Below are positions 28,984 to 36,988 of a DNA stretch of 64,000 nucleotides, one piece after another. The notes beneath the pieces were generated by a model. That model saw only the letters and a program-made list of their open reading frames with translations. It did not search any database and was not told the origin of the DNA. The position numbers were made by a program, and so were the translations under genes. The stretch lies in contig NZ_CP130831.1 in the NCBI RefSeq assembly GCF_030549525.1, forward strand, positions 1,327,501-1,391,500, written 5' to 3'. The stretch comes from Stenotrophomonas sp. 704A1. GTDB lineage: Bacteria; Pseudomonadota; Gammaproteobacteria; Xanthomonadales; Xanthomonadaceae. Position 1 is the stretch's first letter; every line of letters begins with the position of its first letter.

Positions 28984-30167
28984 GCGTCGGCTCCGGCAGG
29001 CTGCTGCGCCGGTGCGGTGCGCGCGTATGCGAGCAGGCGCCAGCCACCGAGGCCACCGGCAACCACGATCATCAACAGCAGCGTGGCCATCGGCCACAAC
29101 GACACCGCCAGCGGCGAGCCGATGAACTGCTGCTGGGTCTGCAGCTTGATGTAGGCGCTGAGCGGCAGCAGCAGGTGCCAGACGCGGGTGAACAGTGGCG
29201 CGCCGATCACCGGGAAGGTGGCGCTCGAGAACGCCAGCGCGGTGCCGATGCTCAGGCCCACCGCGGACAGCGCCGTACCCATGTCACGGGTGACCCCGAC
29301 GAAGAACAGCGCATAGGCCGCGGTGGCCAGGTAGAACAGCGGCTGCGCGAGCAGCAGCAGAAGCACGCTGCCAGCGATGCCGTCGCCACGCAGCCAGGCC
29401 AGGTAGGCCGCGCCCAGCGCGCCGTACAACGAGAACAGCAGCACGTACGGCAGCACCTTGCCGGCGATGGCCGACCCTGGTGCATCGCCCAGCCAGGCGG
29501 GCAGGGTGCCGTCGCGGATCTCGCGCCCCAGGCTGCCGGCCACGGCCAGTGCCAGCACCAGCGACAGCACCGCCGGGAAGATCAACGGCAGCAGGAACAG
29601 TTCGTAGCTGCGTGCAGGATTGAACAGGATGTCCGACTGCACCGCGATGGGCGCCGCGCGCAGCTTGCCCGGCCCGACCTGCAGGCCGATGCGCTCACGC
29701 AGCAGCCGCGCGTTCCATGCCGAGACCGCATCGCCGATATCGCGCGCGGCAGACTGGCCGGTGGTCATGTAGGTGGCGTTGTAATAGGAAAACACCGTGC
29801 CCTGCCGGCCGCGCAGGGCCTGCCGGGTGACGTCGCGCGGCACCAGCACCACCGCGAACACCTGCAGCCGCTGCAGCTGCGCGCGCGCCTCCTCCATATC
29901 GGCTGGTTGGCTGGCGATGCGCACGCCGGGGCTGGCATCGAGCATGCGCAGCAGCAGGCGGCTGTCGCTGCTGTGGTCATGGTCGACCACGGCAATCGGC
30001 ACATCGCGCATCACCGATGCGGAGAACATCCACGCCATCACCACCAGCATCAGCAGCGGCAGCACGGTGACCAGTGCAAGGTCTGCGCGGTTGCTGCGCA
30101 ACCGGCGCAGTTCGCGCTGCCATGAGCTGGCGACGCTGCTGCGGCGGGTGTTCAGTGCTGCGGCCAT
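28980..30167 (-). CDS. ABC-2 type permease of an ATPase-less exporter operon (first permease)
   Basis: 395 residues with the same ABC2_membrane_3 plan: an N-terminal helix (LALVTVLPLLMLVVMAWMF), a periplasmic domain with IAVVDHDHSSDSRLLLRML near residue 58, and a C-terminal cluster of five helices starting at about 195. It overlaps the HlyD gene by 16 bases upstream and the second permease by four bases downstream. The paired 'VVD-x-DHSS' motif in both permeases points to an old duplication. Confidence 0.87.
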   Translation of the reverse strand: MAAALNTRRSSVASSWQRELRRLRSNRADLALVTVLPLLMLVVMAWMFSASVMRDVPIAVVDHDHSSDSRLLLRMLDASPGVRIASQPADMEEARAQLQRLQVFAVVLVPRDVTRQALRGRQGTVFSYYNATYMTTGQSAARDIGDAVSAWNARLLRERIGLQVGPGKLRAAPIAVQSDILFNPARSYELFLLPLIFPAVLSLVLALAVAGSLGREIRDGTLPAWLGDAPGSAIAGKVLPYVLLFSLYGALGAAYLAWLRGDGIAGSVLLLLLAQPLFYLATAAYALFFVGVTRDMGTALSAVGLSIGTALAFSSATFPVIGAPLFTRVWHLLLPLSAYIKLQTQQQFIGSPLAVSLWPMATLLLMIVVAGGLGGWRLLAYARTAPAQQPAGADA

Positions 30168-31165
30168 GCGAACAGCACGCTCATGCCGGGGCGGAAGCCC
30201 TCGATGCGGCGTACCGGGCGCACCCGCACTTCGAAGCTGCGCACGTCATAGCCCGATGACTGGCGGGTGGTGCGCCAGGTGGCGTAGTCGCCTGCGGGAT
30301 TGATGAAGTAGACCTCGAACTCGCCGTCCTTGCCGAGTGCCGGCACGCTGCCCTGCAGCTTGCTGCCGACCTTCAGGCCCTGCATCTGCGATTCGCGCAG
30401 GTTCATCGACACCCACATGCGGTCGATGTCGACCAGGGTGAACACCGGGAAGCCGGCCGGCACCAGTTCACCCGGATCGGCCATGCGCTTGTTGATCTCG
30501 CCGGCCACCGGTGCACGGCCTTCCACTTCGGCACGTGCGGCATTGACCTCGGCCACCGCGCCCTGGGCCTGCTGCACCTGGCCCTGCGCGGCGCGCTTGT
30601 CCTGGTCGCGGGCACCAGCCAGCGCCATGTCGTACTGCGCGCGGGCGGCGCGCGCCAGTTCGCGCGAACTCTGCGACTGCGCCAGCGCTTCATCGCGCTT
30701 CTGCCGGGTCATCACGCCTTCATTGAACAGGTTCTGCACGCGCCGGTAGGTTGAATCGGCCAGGGTCGCGCCGGCTTCGGCGCGCTTCCAGTTGGCCTCG
30801 GCCGCGCGGATGTCTTCGCTGCGTGCGCCCTCGGCGGCCTTGTCGGCCACCGCCTGTGCCGCAGCCAGAGCACCGTGCGCCTGCTGTTCCTTGGCCGCCA
30901 CTTCGGGGCTGTCGAGCAGGAACAGCACCTGGCCGGGCTGCACGCGGTCGCCCTCGCGCACCTTCAGTTCGGCCACGCGTGCGGTGATCTTGGCGGACAC
31001 GTTGAGGGTGTCGGCGTCTGCCATGCCCTGGATCTGGTCGGCCGGGCCGCGCCAGGCCAGCCACAGGCCCAGTGCCACGACCAGCAGCAGCACCACCGCC
31101 AGGATCGGGCCCAGCCGGCGCTTGCCGGGGGGCGTGGTTGCCTCGTCGTGCAACACATCACTCAT
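30152..31165 (-). CDS. HlyD family periplasmic adaptor (membrane fusion protein)
   Basis: 337 residues. One N-terminal membrane anchor (PILAVVLLLVVALGLWLAW) is followed by the first half of a biotinyl-lipoyl domain (VREGDRVQPGQVLFLLDSPE near residue 80), a long alpha-helical hairpin with alternating Ala/Gln/Arg (about 95-200), and the returning beta-barrel half (RAPVAGEINKRMADPGELVP near 225). It bridges the inner-membrane permeases to the TolC-like protein encoded just upstream. It overlaps both neighbours, so the operon is tightly coupled. Confidence 0.92.
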   Translation of the reverse strand: MSDVLHDEATTPPGKRRLGPILAVVLLLVVALGLWLAWRGPADQIQGMADADTLNVSAKITARVAELKVREGDRVQPGQVLFLLDSPEVAAKEQQAHGALAAAQAVADKAAEGARSEDIRAAEANWKRAEAGATLADSTYRRVQNLFNEGVMTRQKRDEALAQSQSSRELARAARAQYDMALAGARDQDKRAAQGQVQQAQGAVAEVNAARAEVEGRAPVAGEINKRMADPGELVPAGFPVFTLVDIDRMWVSMNLRESQMQGLKVGSKLQGSVPALGKDGEFEVYFINPAGDYATWRTTRQSSGYDVRSFEVRVRPVRRIEGFRPGMSVLFAWPQH

Positions 31166-32585
31166 GATCGATCACCTCGTCTGCACGCCGCCGGAATTCC
31201 TCGAAGCGGTCCATCTGTCCACTGACCTCCAGCAATTGTGCCAAGGCGACGTCGTACTGGTAGGCGGCCTGGGCGCGCTCGACGCGGGCGCCGCCCAGCC
31301 CCAGCCGGGCATCGATCACATCCAGCGACGTCGCCTGGCCTTCGCGGAATGCCAGCGTCTGCAGGCGCAGGTTCTCGTCGGCCTGGGCGATGCTGCTGTC
31401 CAGCAGCACGAACTGCTGGCGCGCGGTTTCCAGTTCGTTCCATGCCTTGCGCACGCCCAGCGCGACCTGGTTTTCGGCCTCGCGCAGGCCGGCTTCGGCC
31501 TGTTCCTGCTGGGCGCGTGCGGCTGCGATCTGTGCCGGCCGCGAACTGGGCGACAGGAAGGTGTACTTCAGGCCGATGCCGAACGCCCAGTCCGGGTCGG
31601 TCAGCATCTCGTCGCGGCGACGGAAGTCGTACTGGCCGAACAGGAACACGGTGGGTTTGAGCTTGGCCTGCTGCACGCGCACGCCCTGTTCGGCCTGCGC
31701 GACCATCGCCCGCAGGCGCGCGATCTGGGGTTGGCGGGCCTGCGCGGTGCGCTCGAAGCTGGCCACCGGCTCCAGCGCGGAACGGTGCACGAACAAGGGC
31801 GACACCGGCCGCACCTCGCCGCCGCTGCGCAGCAGGGTGGCCAGCGCGGCTTTCAGCGTGGCCAGGTCGTTCACCGTCTTCTGGTATTCGCGCTCGGCCT
31901 TGTCGCGGGCCACGGTGGCCTGCAGGCGCTGCGCGCGGGTGGCGAAGCCCTCGCGTTCCAGCTTCTCTGCGTCGGACAGGTGGCGGTTGAGGCCATCGCG
32001 CACCTCGCGGCGCACGTCCACTGCCTGCTCGGCCAGGCGCTGGCCGAAATAGGCCTGGGCCAGCTGCACGGTGAGCGACTGGCGTTGTGCCTCGCGCTCG
32101 GCGCTGGCCTGTTCGCTGGCGGCGCCGGCAGCACGCTGCGCGGCGGGAATCAGGCCGCCGGTATACAGCGGCAGGACGGCGGTGACGACCGGCCGGGTGC
32201 GCCAGTCGCGTTCGGTGAACGACAGCGGCGAGTCGATGCCATAGGCTTCGGCGACCGGAGCGAGCGAACCAAGCGGCAGGGTGAGGGTCTTCTGGAACTG
32301 CAGCCGGCGCACTTCGCCGGTGATCTCCGGCAGGCGCAGCAGACGGGTGGCGTCCTGCAGTTCCTGCTTGTTGCGCACGCCGGCATCGGCGGCGGCCAGC
32401 GCATCGGAGACCTGTTCCAGTCGCTGGCGTGCCTGTTCCCAGTCCAGTGCGGGCTGCTGCGCGGCATCGAATGCGGCCTGCGCGAACGCAGCACCGGACA
32501 GCAGCGTGGCGCAGATCAGCAGGGGCCCGCGTGCGCGTCGCAGCCGTGGAGAAAAGCGAGGCCAGTGCACGTCGGGTCCCGTCAT
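31158..32585 (-). CDS. TolC-family outer membrane efflux protein
   Basis: 475 residues from the ATG at 32585 (MTGPDVHWPRF), with a signal peptide that begins after a basic patch (GPLLICATLLSGAAFAQA). The two repeated halves, with long heptad-rich helices (LTVQLAQAYFGQRLAEQAVD near 190 and VALGVRKAWNELETARQQF near 385), are those of TolC-type channels. First gene of the four-gene export operon, overlapping hlyD by eight bases. Its presence makes a complete three-layer envelope channel. The substrate is unknown; drug, dye or siderophore export are all possible. Confidence 0.92.
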   Translation of the reverse strand: MTGPDVHWPRFSPRLRRARGPLLICATLLSGAAFAQAAFDAAQQPALDWEQARQRLEQVSDALAAADAGVRNKQELQDATRLLRLPEITGEVRRLQFQKTLTLPLGSLAPVAEAYGIDSPLSFTERDWRTRPVVTAVLPLYTGGLIPAAQRAAGAASEQASAEREAQRQSLTVQLAQAYFGQRLAEQAVDVRREVRDGLNRHLSDAEKLEREGFATRAQRLQATVARDKAEREYQKTVNDLATLKAALATLLRSGGEVRPVSPLFVHRSALEPVASFERTAQARQPQIARLRAMVAQAEQGVRVQQAKLKPTVFLFGQYDFRRRDEMLTDPDWAFGIGLKYTFLSPSSRPAQIAAARAQQEQAEAGLREAENQVALGVRKAWNELETARQQFVLLDSSIAQADENLRLQTLAFREGQATSLDVIDARLGLGGARVERAQAAYQYDVALAQLLEVSGQMDRFEEFRRRADEVIDHE

Positions 32586-32705
32586 CCGTAAAGAGTCGGC
32601 AAAAAATAGTGGATCTGCCGTGAAGCCGCTGTAGGGGATGCACCACGCACCCTGCCGGCCGGCCTGCGGCAGCAGCTGCCGAGAGCGCAGGACGCTGGTG
32701 CGACG

Positions 32706-32729
32706 CTGCGGATCAGTCCCGATCCGCAG
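32706..32729. promoter_or_regulatory. Perfect 9-bp inverted repeat in the exporter operon's upstream region
   Basis: CTGCGGATC (32706-32714) and GATCCGCAG (32721-32729) around a 6-base spacer, about 120 bases before the TolC-like gene. It could be a regulator's operator or an RNA hairpin; no T-tract follows on either strand. Confidence 0.4.
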
Positions 32730-32738
32730 GGCTGAGCG

Positions 32739-32882
32739 ATGCTCCGCCATGACCTGCATTCCGCTGCGCACGTCCGCCTGTTCCAGGTGGAATGCTGGAT
32801 CGCCTGCCGATACGCGGCTGCGCTGGCGTTGGCGCGGGTACGGGTAGTGCGGGTGCTGCTGCCGTCGCTGCGCCGGCGCTAG
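32739..32882 (+). CDS. Candidate 47-residue basic peptide, doubtful
   Basis: An ATG frame with strong GC third-position bias, converging on map and overlapping its stop. The product (MLRHDLHSAAHVRLF and a long Ala/Leu/Arg helix ending PSLRRR) is basic and partly hydrophobic. I see no ribosome-binding site and know no homologue, so this may be chance coding in GC-rich DNA. The rest of the 32586-32878 interval holds only the inverted repeat and presumably the exporter operon's promoter. Confidence 0.2.
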   Translation: MLRHDLHSAAHVRLFQVECWIACRYAAALALARVRVVRVLLPSLRRR

Positions 32883-33667
32883 CCATGCTCCACTGCGCAC
32901 AGCGGCGTTTCACCTGCGCGCAGGGTCAGCACGCGCACGCCGCTGCGGGTGACCGCCACGGTGTGTTCGAACTGTGCGGACAGCTTGCCGTCGCGGGTGT
33001 ACACCGGCCACTGGTCCGGCTGCTGGCGGATGGCCGGCCGGCCCTGGTTGAGCATTGGTTCGATGGTGAACACCATGCCTTCCTCCAGCGCCATGCCGGT
33101 GCCGGGGTGGCCGTAGTGCAGGATCTGCGGTTCCTCGTGCATCTCCCGGCCGATGCCGTGGCCGCAGTATTCCTTCACCACGCTGTAGCCATGGCTGCGC
33201 GCATGGCGGGCGATGGCGTGGCCGATGTCGCCCAGCCGTGCGCCCGGGCGGACCGCCGCGATGCCCTTCCACATGGCCTGGTAGCTGACCTGCACCAGCC
33301 TGCGCGCGGCCGGGGCCACGTCGCCGACCAGGTAGGTGGTGCTGGAATCGGCGATGTAGCCGTCCTTCTCCAGGGTGATGTCCAGGTTGACGATCTGGCC
33401 GCTGCGCAGCACCTCGTCGGCGGAGGGCACGCCATGGCAGACCACGTTGTCGACAGAAGCATTGAGCACGTACGGGAACCCGTACTGGCCCTTGCTGGCG
33501 GGGCGCGCGTGCAGCTCGTCGACGATCATGCGCTCGACGAGGGTGTTAATGTCCAGCGTGCTGCGTCCCTGCAGCGGCAATGCATCGAGCATCGCGAACA
33601 CCCGCGCCAGCAGGCGCCCGGACGCGGCGAGCCGTTCGATCTCGTCGGCGCGCTTGACCATCGCCAT
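32879..33667 (-). CDS. map: Type I methionine aminopeptidase
   Basis: 262 residues. Map removes the N-terminal Met from new proteins using a two-metal centre. The metal ligands are in NLDITLEKDGYIADSS (two Asp), CGHGIGREMHEEPQ (His), VFTIEPML (Glu) and AQFEHTVAV (Glu), in the right order and spacing. The start at 33667 lies directly behind the stop of the ParD-like gene; an ATG six bases later (33661) is an alternative. Because of the tight coupling, this may be a second, non-housekeeping map copy; a genome would need to be checked. Confidence 0.93.
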   Translation of the reverse strand: MAMVKRADEIERLAASGRLLARVFAMLDALPLQGRSTLDINTLVERMIVDELHARPASKGQYGFPYVLNASVDNVVCHGVPSADEVLRSGQIVNLDITLEKDGYIADSSTTYLVGDVAPAARRLVQVSYQAMWKGIAAVRPGARLGDIGHAIARHARSHGYSVVKEYCGHGIGREMHEEPQILHYGHPGTGMALEEGMVFTIEPMLNQGRPAIRQQPDQWPVYTRDGKLSAQFEHTVAVTRSGVRVLTLRAGETPLCAVEHG

Positions 33668-33668
33668 C

Positions 33669-33881
33669 TCAGGCCCGCCCGGGTGCCAGGGCCTGCGGCT
33701 GCACCCCGGCCGCACGCAGTTCGCTGGCGACGATGTCCTGGAAGGTCAGGGTGGGGTTCATCTCGCACAGCATGCCGACCCGGATCCAGAAGCTGGCCTG
33801 GGCGTTGATCGAGCGGTTGGAGACGGTGCAGGCACGACGCAGCTGGTCATGCAGGGTGTCATCGATGTTGACGATGCCCAT
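33669..33881 (-). CDS. ParD-like antitoxin-family protein
   Basis: 70 residues. MGIVNIDDTLHDQLRRAC followed by SNRSINAQASFWIRVGML is a ribbon-helix-helix DNA-binding plan and matches the ParD-like antitoxin family. No ParE-type toxin follows; instead map starts one base after the stop region, an arrangement I have seen associated with this family. A 36-bp near-perfect palindrome sits 15 bases upstream and is the obvious candidate for its binding site, which would make the pair autoregulated. Confidence 0.75.
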   Translation of the reverse strand: MGIVNIDDTLHDQLRRACTVSNRSINAQASFWIRVGMLCEMNPTLTFQDIVASELRAAGVQPQALAPGRA

Positions 33882-33896
33882 GGGCGGATCTCGAAC

Positions 33897-33932
33897 GGGA
33901 ATATATGAATCGTATATGATTCATATATTCCC
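33897..33932. promoter_or_regulatory. 36-bp palindromic operator candidate before the ParD-like gene
   Basis: Perfect 15-bp arms, GGGAATATATGAATC (33897-33911) and GATTCATATATTCCC (33918-33932), around GTATAT. It is extremely AT-rich against a GC-rich background, lies 15 bases before the ParD-like start, and contains direct TATAT/ATATG motifs that could also serve as the -10 element. A ribbon-helix-helix protein would bind such a site cooperatively. Confidence 0.7.
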
Positions 33933-33944
33933 GATCAAGCCCGG

Positions 33945-34304
33945 TCAGCCGGCGTGGGTGGCGAAGCGCAGCCGGTTGCGGTCCGGGTCCATCAGCAGCA
34001 TCTCGCGGCTGCCCCACTCGGTGTCGTGCGGTGGCTGCTCGATGGCCACGCCCGCCGCACTGAACGCGCGATGCAGCGCGTCGACATCGGAGACCAGGAA
34101 ATACACCGCGCCGCCGACGTCGCAGTCGCCGCTGTGCTCGGTCAGGAAGATCGTCTGGCCGTCGCGGGTCAACTGCGCAAACAGCGGGAAACCGGGCCCG
34201 AAGCGGTGCTCCCAGTCGATCACGAAGCCCAGCCCCTGCACGTAGAACGGCAGGCTGGCATCGGCGTGGCGCATGCGCAGCTGCGGAATGACGGTCTGGG
34301 GCAT
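33945..34304 (-). CDS. VOC superfamily (glyoxalase/bleomycin-resistance-like) protein
   Basis: 119 residues, one complete vicinal-oxygen-chelate unit of two beta-alpha-beta-beta-beta modules. Family signs are PQLRMRHADASLPFYVQGLGF, AQLTRDGQTIFLTEHSGDC and YFLVSDVDALHRAF, ending in REMLLMDPDRNRLRFA. The sequence resembles bleomycin-binding proteins and metal-dependent dioxygenase-like members, but the activity cannot be assigned. It is separated from the ParD-like gene by the palindrome. Confidence 0.8.
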   Translation of the reverse strand: MPQTVIPQLRMRHADASLPFYVQGLGFVIDWEHRFGPGFPLFAQLTRDGQTIFLTEHSGDCDVGGAVYFLVSDVDALHRAFSAAGVAIEQPPHDTEWGSREMLLMDPDRNRLRFATHAG

Positions 34305-34459
34305 GCTGGTGGCTCCGGTGGCTGAGCCCCAGTGTAGTGCCGCCGCCCAGGGGCGGCGGGCACCGTGGCGATGGCGGCCAGCGCTGCCCGCTGCTCATGC
34401 CAGGCCGTCGCTGCGCCGGCCATCCGGCCGTGCAGCGGTTCGGGCATGCGGCCGCTCGC

Positions 34460-36667
34460 TCAGAACTTCGCGCGCAGGTTGAACAGCACCCGGCGCGGTT
34501 CGCCCCAGTAGCCGGCATTGAAGAAGCCGACGTTGCGGTAGTAGACCTTGTCGAACAGGTTGGTCACCGTCACGCCCACGCTCAGGTTGTCGTTGATGCG
34601 GTAGCGGCCCATCAGGTCGAACAGCACGTAGCCGCCCTGGCTCATCCTGCCGGTGGCCGTGACCGGCGCGCCGGTGGCAGTGAAGCGACCGGTGGGAATG
34701 GGCTGCATCTGGTAGATCTCGCTCTGCACGCTGACACCCCCGCCCAGCGTCCACGGGCCATGGGTCCAGGTGGTGTTGAAGCGCGCCAGGTGCATCGGGC
34801 TGGTGCTGGCGAAGCGGCTGCCATCGGGATTGCTGCTGTAGCTGTAGGTGTAGCCGCCGGTCATGCTCCAGTGGTCGGTGATCGAGCCGGACACTTCGAA
34901 CTCGCCGCCCTGGGTGGTGATGCCCTTGCTGGCGATGTACGGCGAACTGCCATCGGGCAGCTTGATCTCGCCACCGTTCGGATCCAGTTCGGCCACGTTG
35001 TCCTGCTTCATGTAGAAGCCGTTCAACGCGGCGTACAGGCGGCCACCGAAGAACTCGCCCTTCAGGCCGTACTCGTAGTTGCCGCCGGTGGTCGGGTCCA
35101 GCAGCTGGTTGTTGATGTCGCGTCGCGCGGTCGCCTGGAACACGTCCGAATAGCTGGCGAAGGCGGTGATGCTGCTGCTGAGGTCGTACAGCACGCCGAG
35201 GTACGGGGTCAGTTCGTGCGCGGTGGTGCGCGCGCTGCGGTTGGTGAACACGCCGTCGGCGTTGTAGTTGTCGGTGGTGGTGCGGTAATCGGAATAGCGC
35301 GCGCCGGCGATGATCTTCAGCGGATCGATCGGGTTCAGGCGCACGGCGGCGTAGTAGCCGGTCTCGGTGGTGTTCACCGTATTCAACGGAATGCCGTTGT
35401 TGTACGTGGTCGGCTTGCCGATGTTGCCGTCCCAGCTGAAGATGCTGGGGAAGGCAGCGATGTTGTACGGGCGCGAGGTGATGCCGGCGCGGATCGTGTC
35501 CAGGTCGCGGTCGTAGTGGTTGATGCCCACCACCAGTTCGTGCGATCGGCCGAACAGCTGGAGCGGTCCCGACGCATACAGGTCGAAGGCATCCTCGCGC
35601 GTTTCCGAGACCGAATAGGTATCGGCAATGCGCAGGCCCAGGCCGCTGACCGGGTCGGCCCAGTTGCCGGTGTTGGAACCGGCCAGCAGCAGCGAGTCGG
35701 TATCGGTGGCGCGATGGTTGTAGGCCAGGCGACCGCTCCAGCCGGCGCCGAACTGCTGTTCCAGCGTTGCGAAGTAGTTGGTGCTTTCGCGGTTCCATTC
35801 GTTCCAGCGCGCTGCGGCGCTGTAGGAACGCGGCATCCGCGCGCGGCTGCCATCGCGGAAGTACAGCGGCGAGGCGCTCCAGGCGCCGCCATCGGAGCCG
35901 GTCTTCAGGTAGTCGATGCCGGCGCGCAGGCGGGTGCTGTCGGTCAGGTCGGCCTCGATCACCCCGTACAGGCTGGGCGATCTGTCATGCTGGAAGCGCA
36001 CCCAGCTTTCCTTGTCGGTGTAGGCGCCGACGAAGCGGCCACGCACGCGGCCACCCTTGCTGAGCGGGCCGGACACATCCACTTCGGCGCGCTTGTAATC
36101 CCACGAACCGGCACTGAGGCTGGTACTGGCCTGGAACGTCTCGGTCGGGCGCTTGCGCACCATGTTCACCGTGGCCGACGGGTTGCCCGAGCCGGTCACC
36201 AGGCCGCTGGCGCCGCGCACCACTTCGATGCGCTCGTAGATGGAGGTGTCGCTGAGGATCGAGTTGCCGCCGGCGCCGGTGGTGTAGTTGGTGGGAATGC
36301 CATCGAACATGAAGTTGTTGATGGCAAAGCCGCGCGCGTTGAACAACGTGCGGTTGCTGTCATACGACTGGACAGTGACGCCCGGGGTCTGCTGCAGCAC
36401 CTCGGAAATGGTGATGAGGTTGAAATCCTCGATGCGCTGGCGGGTGAACACGGTCAGCGACTGCGGTGTTTCGCGCAGGGTCAGCGGCAGTTTGGTGGCG
36501 GTGTTGGTGCCATACACCTGGTAGCCCTCGGTACGCTGGGTGACCATCACCCGGTCCAGCTCGGTGGTGGTCGGGGCGCTGTCCTGGGCGAAGGCCGGTG
36601 CAATGGTGCAGGCGAGCGACAAGGCGAGAACGTTCCGGCGCAGGGCGCCAGAGGACTGCTGATTCAT
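34460..36667 (-). CDS. TonB-dependent siderophore receptor (FhuE/FpvA-like)
   Basis: 735 residues with a signal peptide (ending PAFAQ), a TonB-box-like start (TELDRVMVTQRTEGY), a plug domain with RIEVVRGASGLVTGSGNPSATVN split over residues 140-165, and a 22-strand barrel ending in aromatic Phe (LFNLRAKF). It imports a ferric siderophore using TonB energy; the sequence of plug and barrel is nearest the FhuE/FpvA/FoxA group of hydroxamate-type receptors, though the ligand is not certain. It is the last gene of an operon with three iron-uptake membrane proteins, 21 bases after the DUF3325 gene. Confidence 0.92.
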   Translation of the reverse strand: MNQQSSGALRRNVLALSLACTIAPAFAQDSAPTTTELDRVMVTQRTEGYQVYGTNTATKLPLTLRETPQSLTVFTRQRIEDFNLITISEVLQQTPGVTVQSYDSNRTLFNARGFAINNFMFDGIPTNYTTGAGGNSILSDTSIYERIEVVRGASGLVTGSGNPSATVNMVRKRPTETFQASTSLSAGSWDYKRAEVDVSGPLSKGGRVRGRFVGAYTDKESWVRFQHDRSPSLYGVIEADLTDSTRLRAGIDYLKTGSDGGAWSASPLYFRDGSRARMPRSYSAAARWNEWNRESTNYFATLEQQFGAGWSGRLAYNHRATDTDSLLLAGSNTGNWADPVSGLGLRIADTYSVSETREDAFDLYASGPLQLFGRSHELVVGINHYDRDLDTIRAGITSRPYNIAAFPSIFSWDGNIGKPTTYNNGIPLNTVNTTETGYYAAVRLNPIDPLKIIAGARYSDYRTTTDNYNADGVFTNRSARTTAHELTPYLGVLYDLSSSITAFASYSDVFQATARRDINNQLLDPTTGGNYEYGLKGEFFGGRLYAALNGFYMKQDNVAELDPNGGEIKLPDGSSPYIASKGITTQGGEFEVSGSITDHWSMTGGYTYSYSSNPDGSRFASTSPMHLARFNTTWTHGPWTLGGGVSVQSEIYQMQPIPTGRFTATGAPVTATGRMSQGGYVLFDLMGRYRINDNLSVGVTVTNLFDKVYYRNVGFFNAGYWGEPRRVLFNLRAKF

Positions 36668-36688
36668 GAGGGAGCCTCTGTTACAGGA

Positions 36689-36988
36689 TCAGGAACGGGA
36701 AGACGGGCGTGGCGCCGGCTTGGCCGGGCTGCGGAAACTGAGCCAGAGCACCATCGCCCCGGCACCGGCGGCAAGCACGCCGCACCAACCAACGAAACCC
36801 TGTGCCACGCCCCAGGCGGCGATGCTGGCGAGCAGGCTGGCGACCAGCCCCAGCACGCCCAATAGCTGCAACCGGCGCCGACGCGCTGCGGTCGGTGCGT
36901 GGCCGGCCACATCGCGGTGGTGGCGGTCCATGGCCATGGCCAGGCAGGCGAAGGCGGCCGCCGCCAGCAGCAGCGCGAGCACGCTCAT
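36689..36988 (-). CDS. DUF3325 membrane protein of the iron-uptake operon
   Basis: 99 residues with three hydrophobic helices (MSVLALLLAAAAFACLAMA, LLGVLGLVASLLASIAAW, LAAGAGAMVLWLSF) separated by a basic loop, matching the small DUF3325 family that accompanies PepSY proteins in siderophore loci. Its ATG overlaps the stop of the PepSY gene as ATGA. Function unknown. Confidence 0.8.
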   Translation of the reverse strand: MSVLALLLAAAAFACLAMAMDRHHRDVAGHAPTAARRRRLQLLGVLGLVASLLASIAAWGVAQGFVGWCGVLAAGAGAMVLWLSFRSPAKPAPRPSSRS

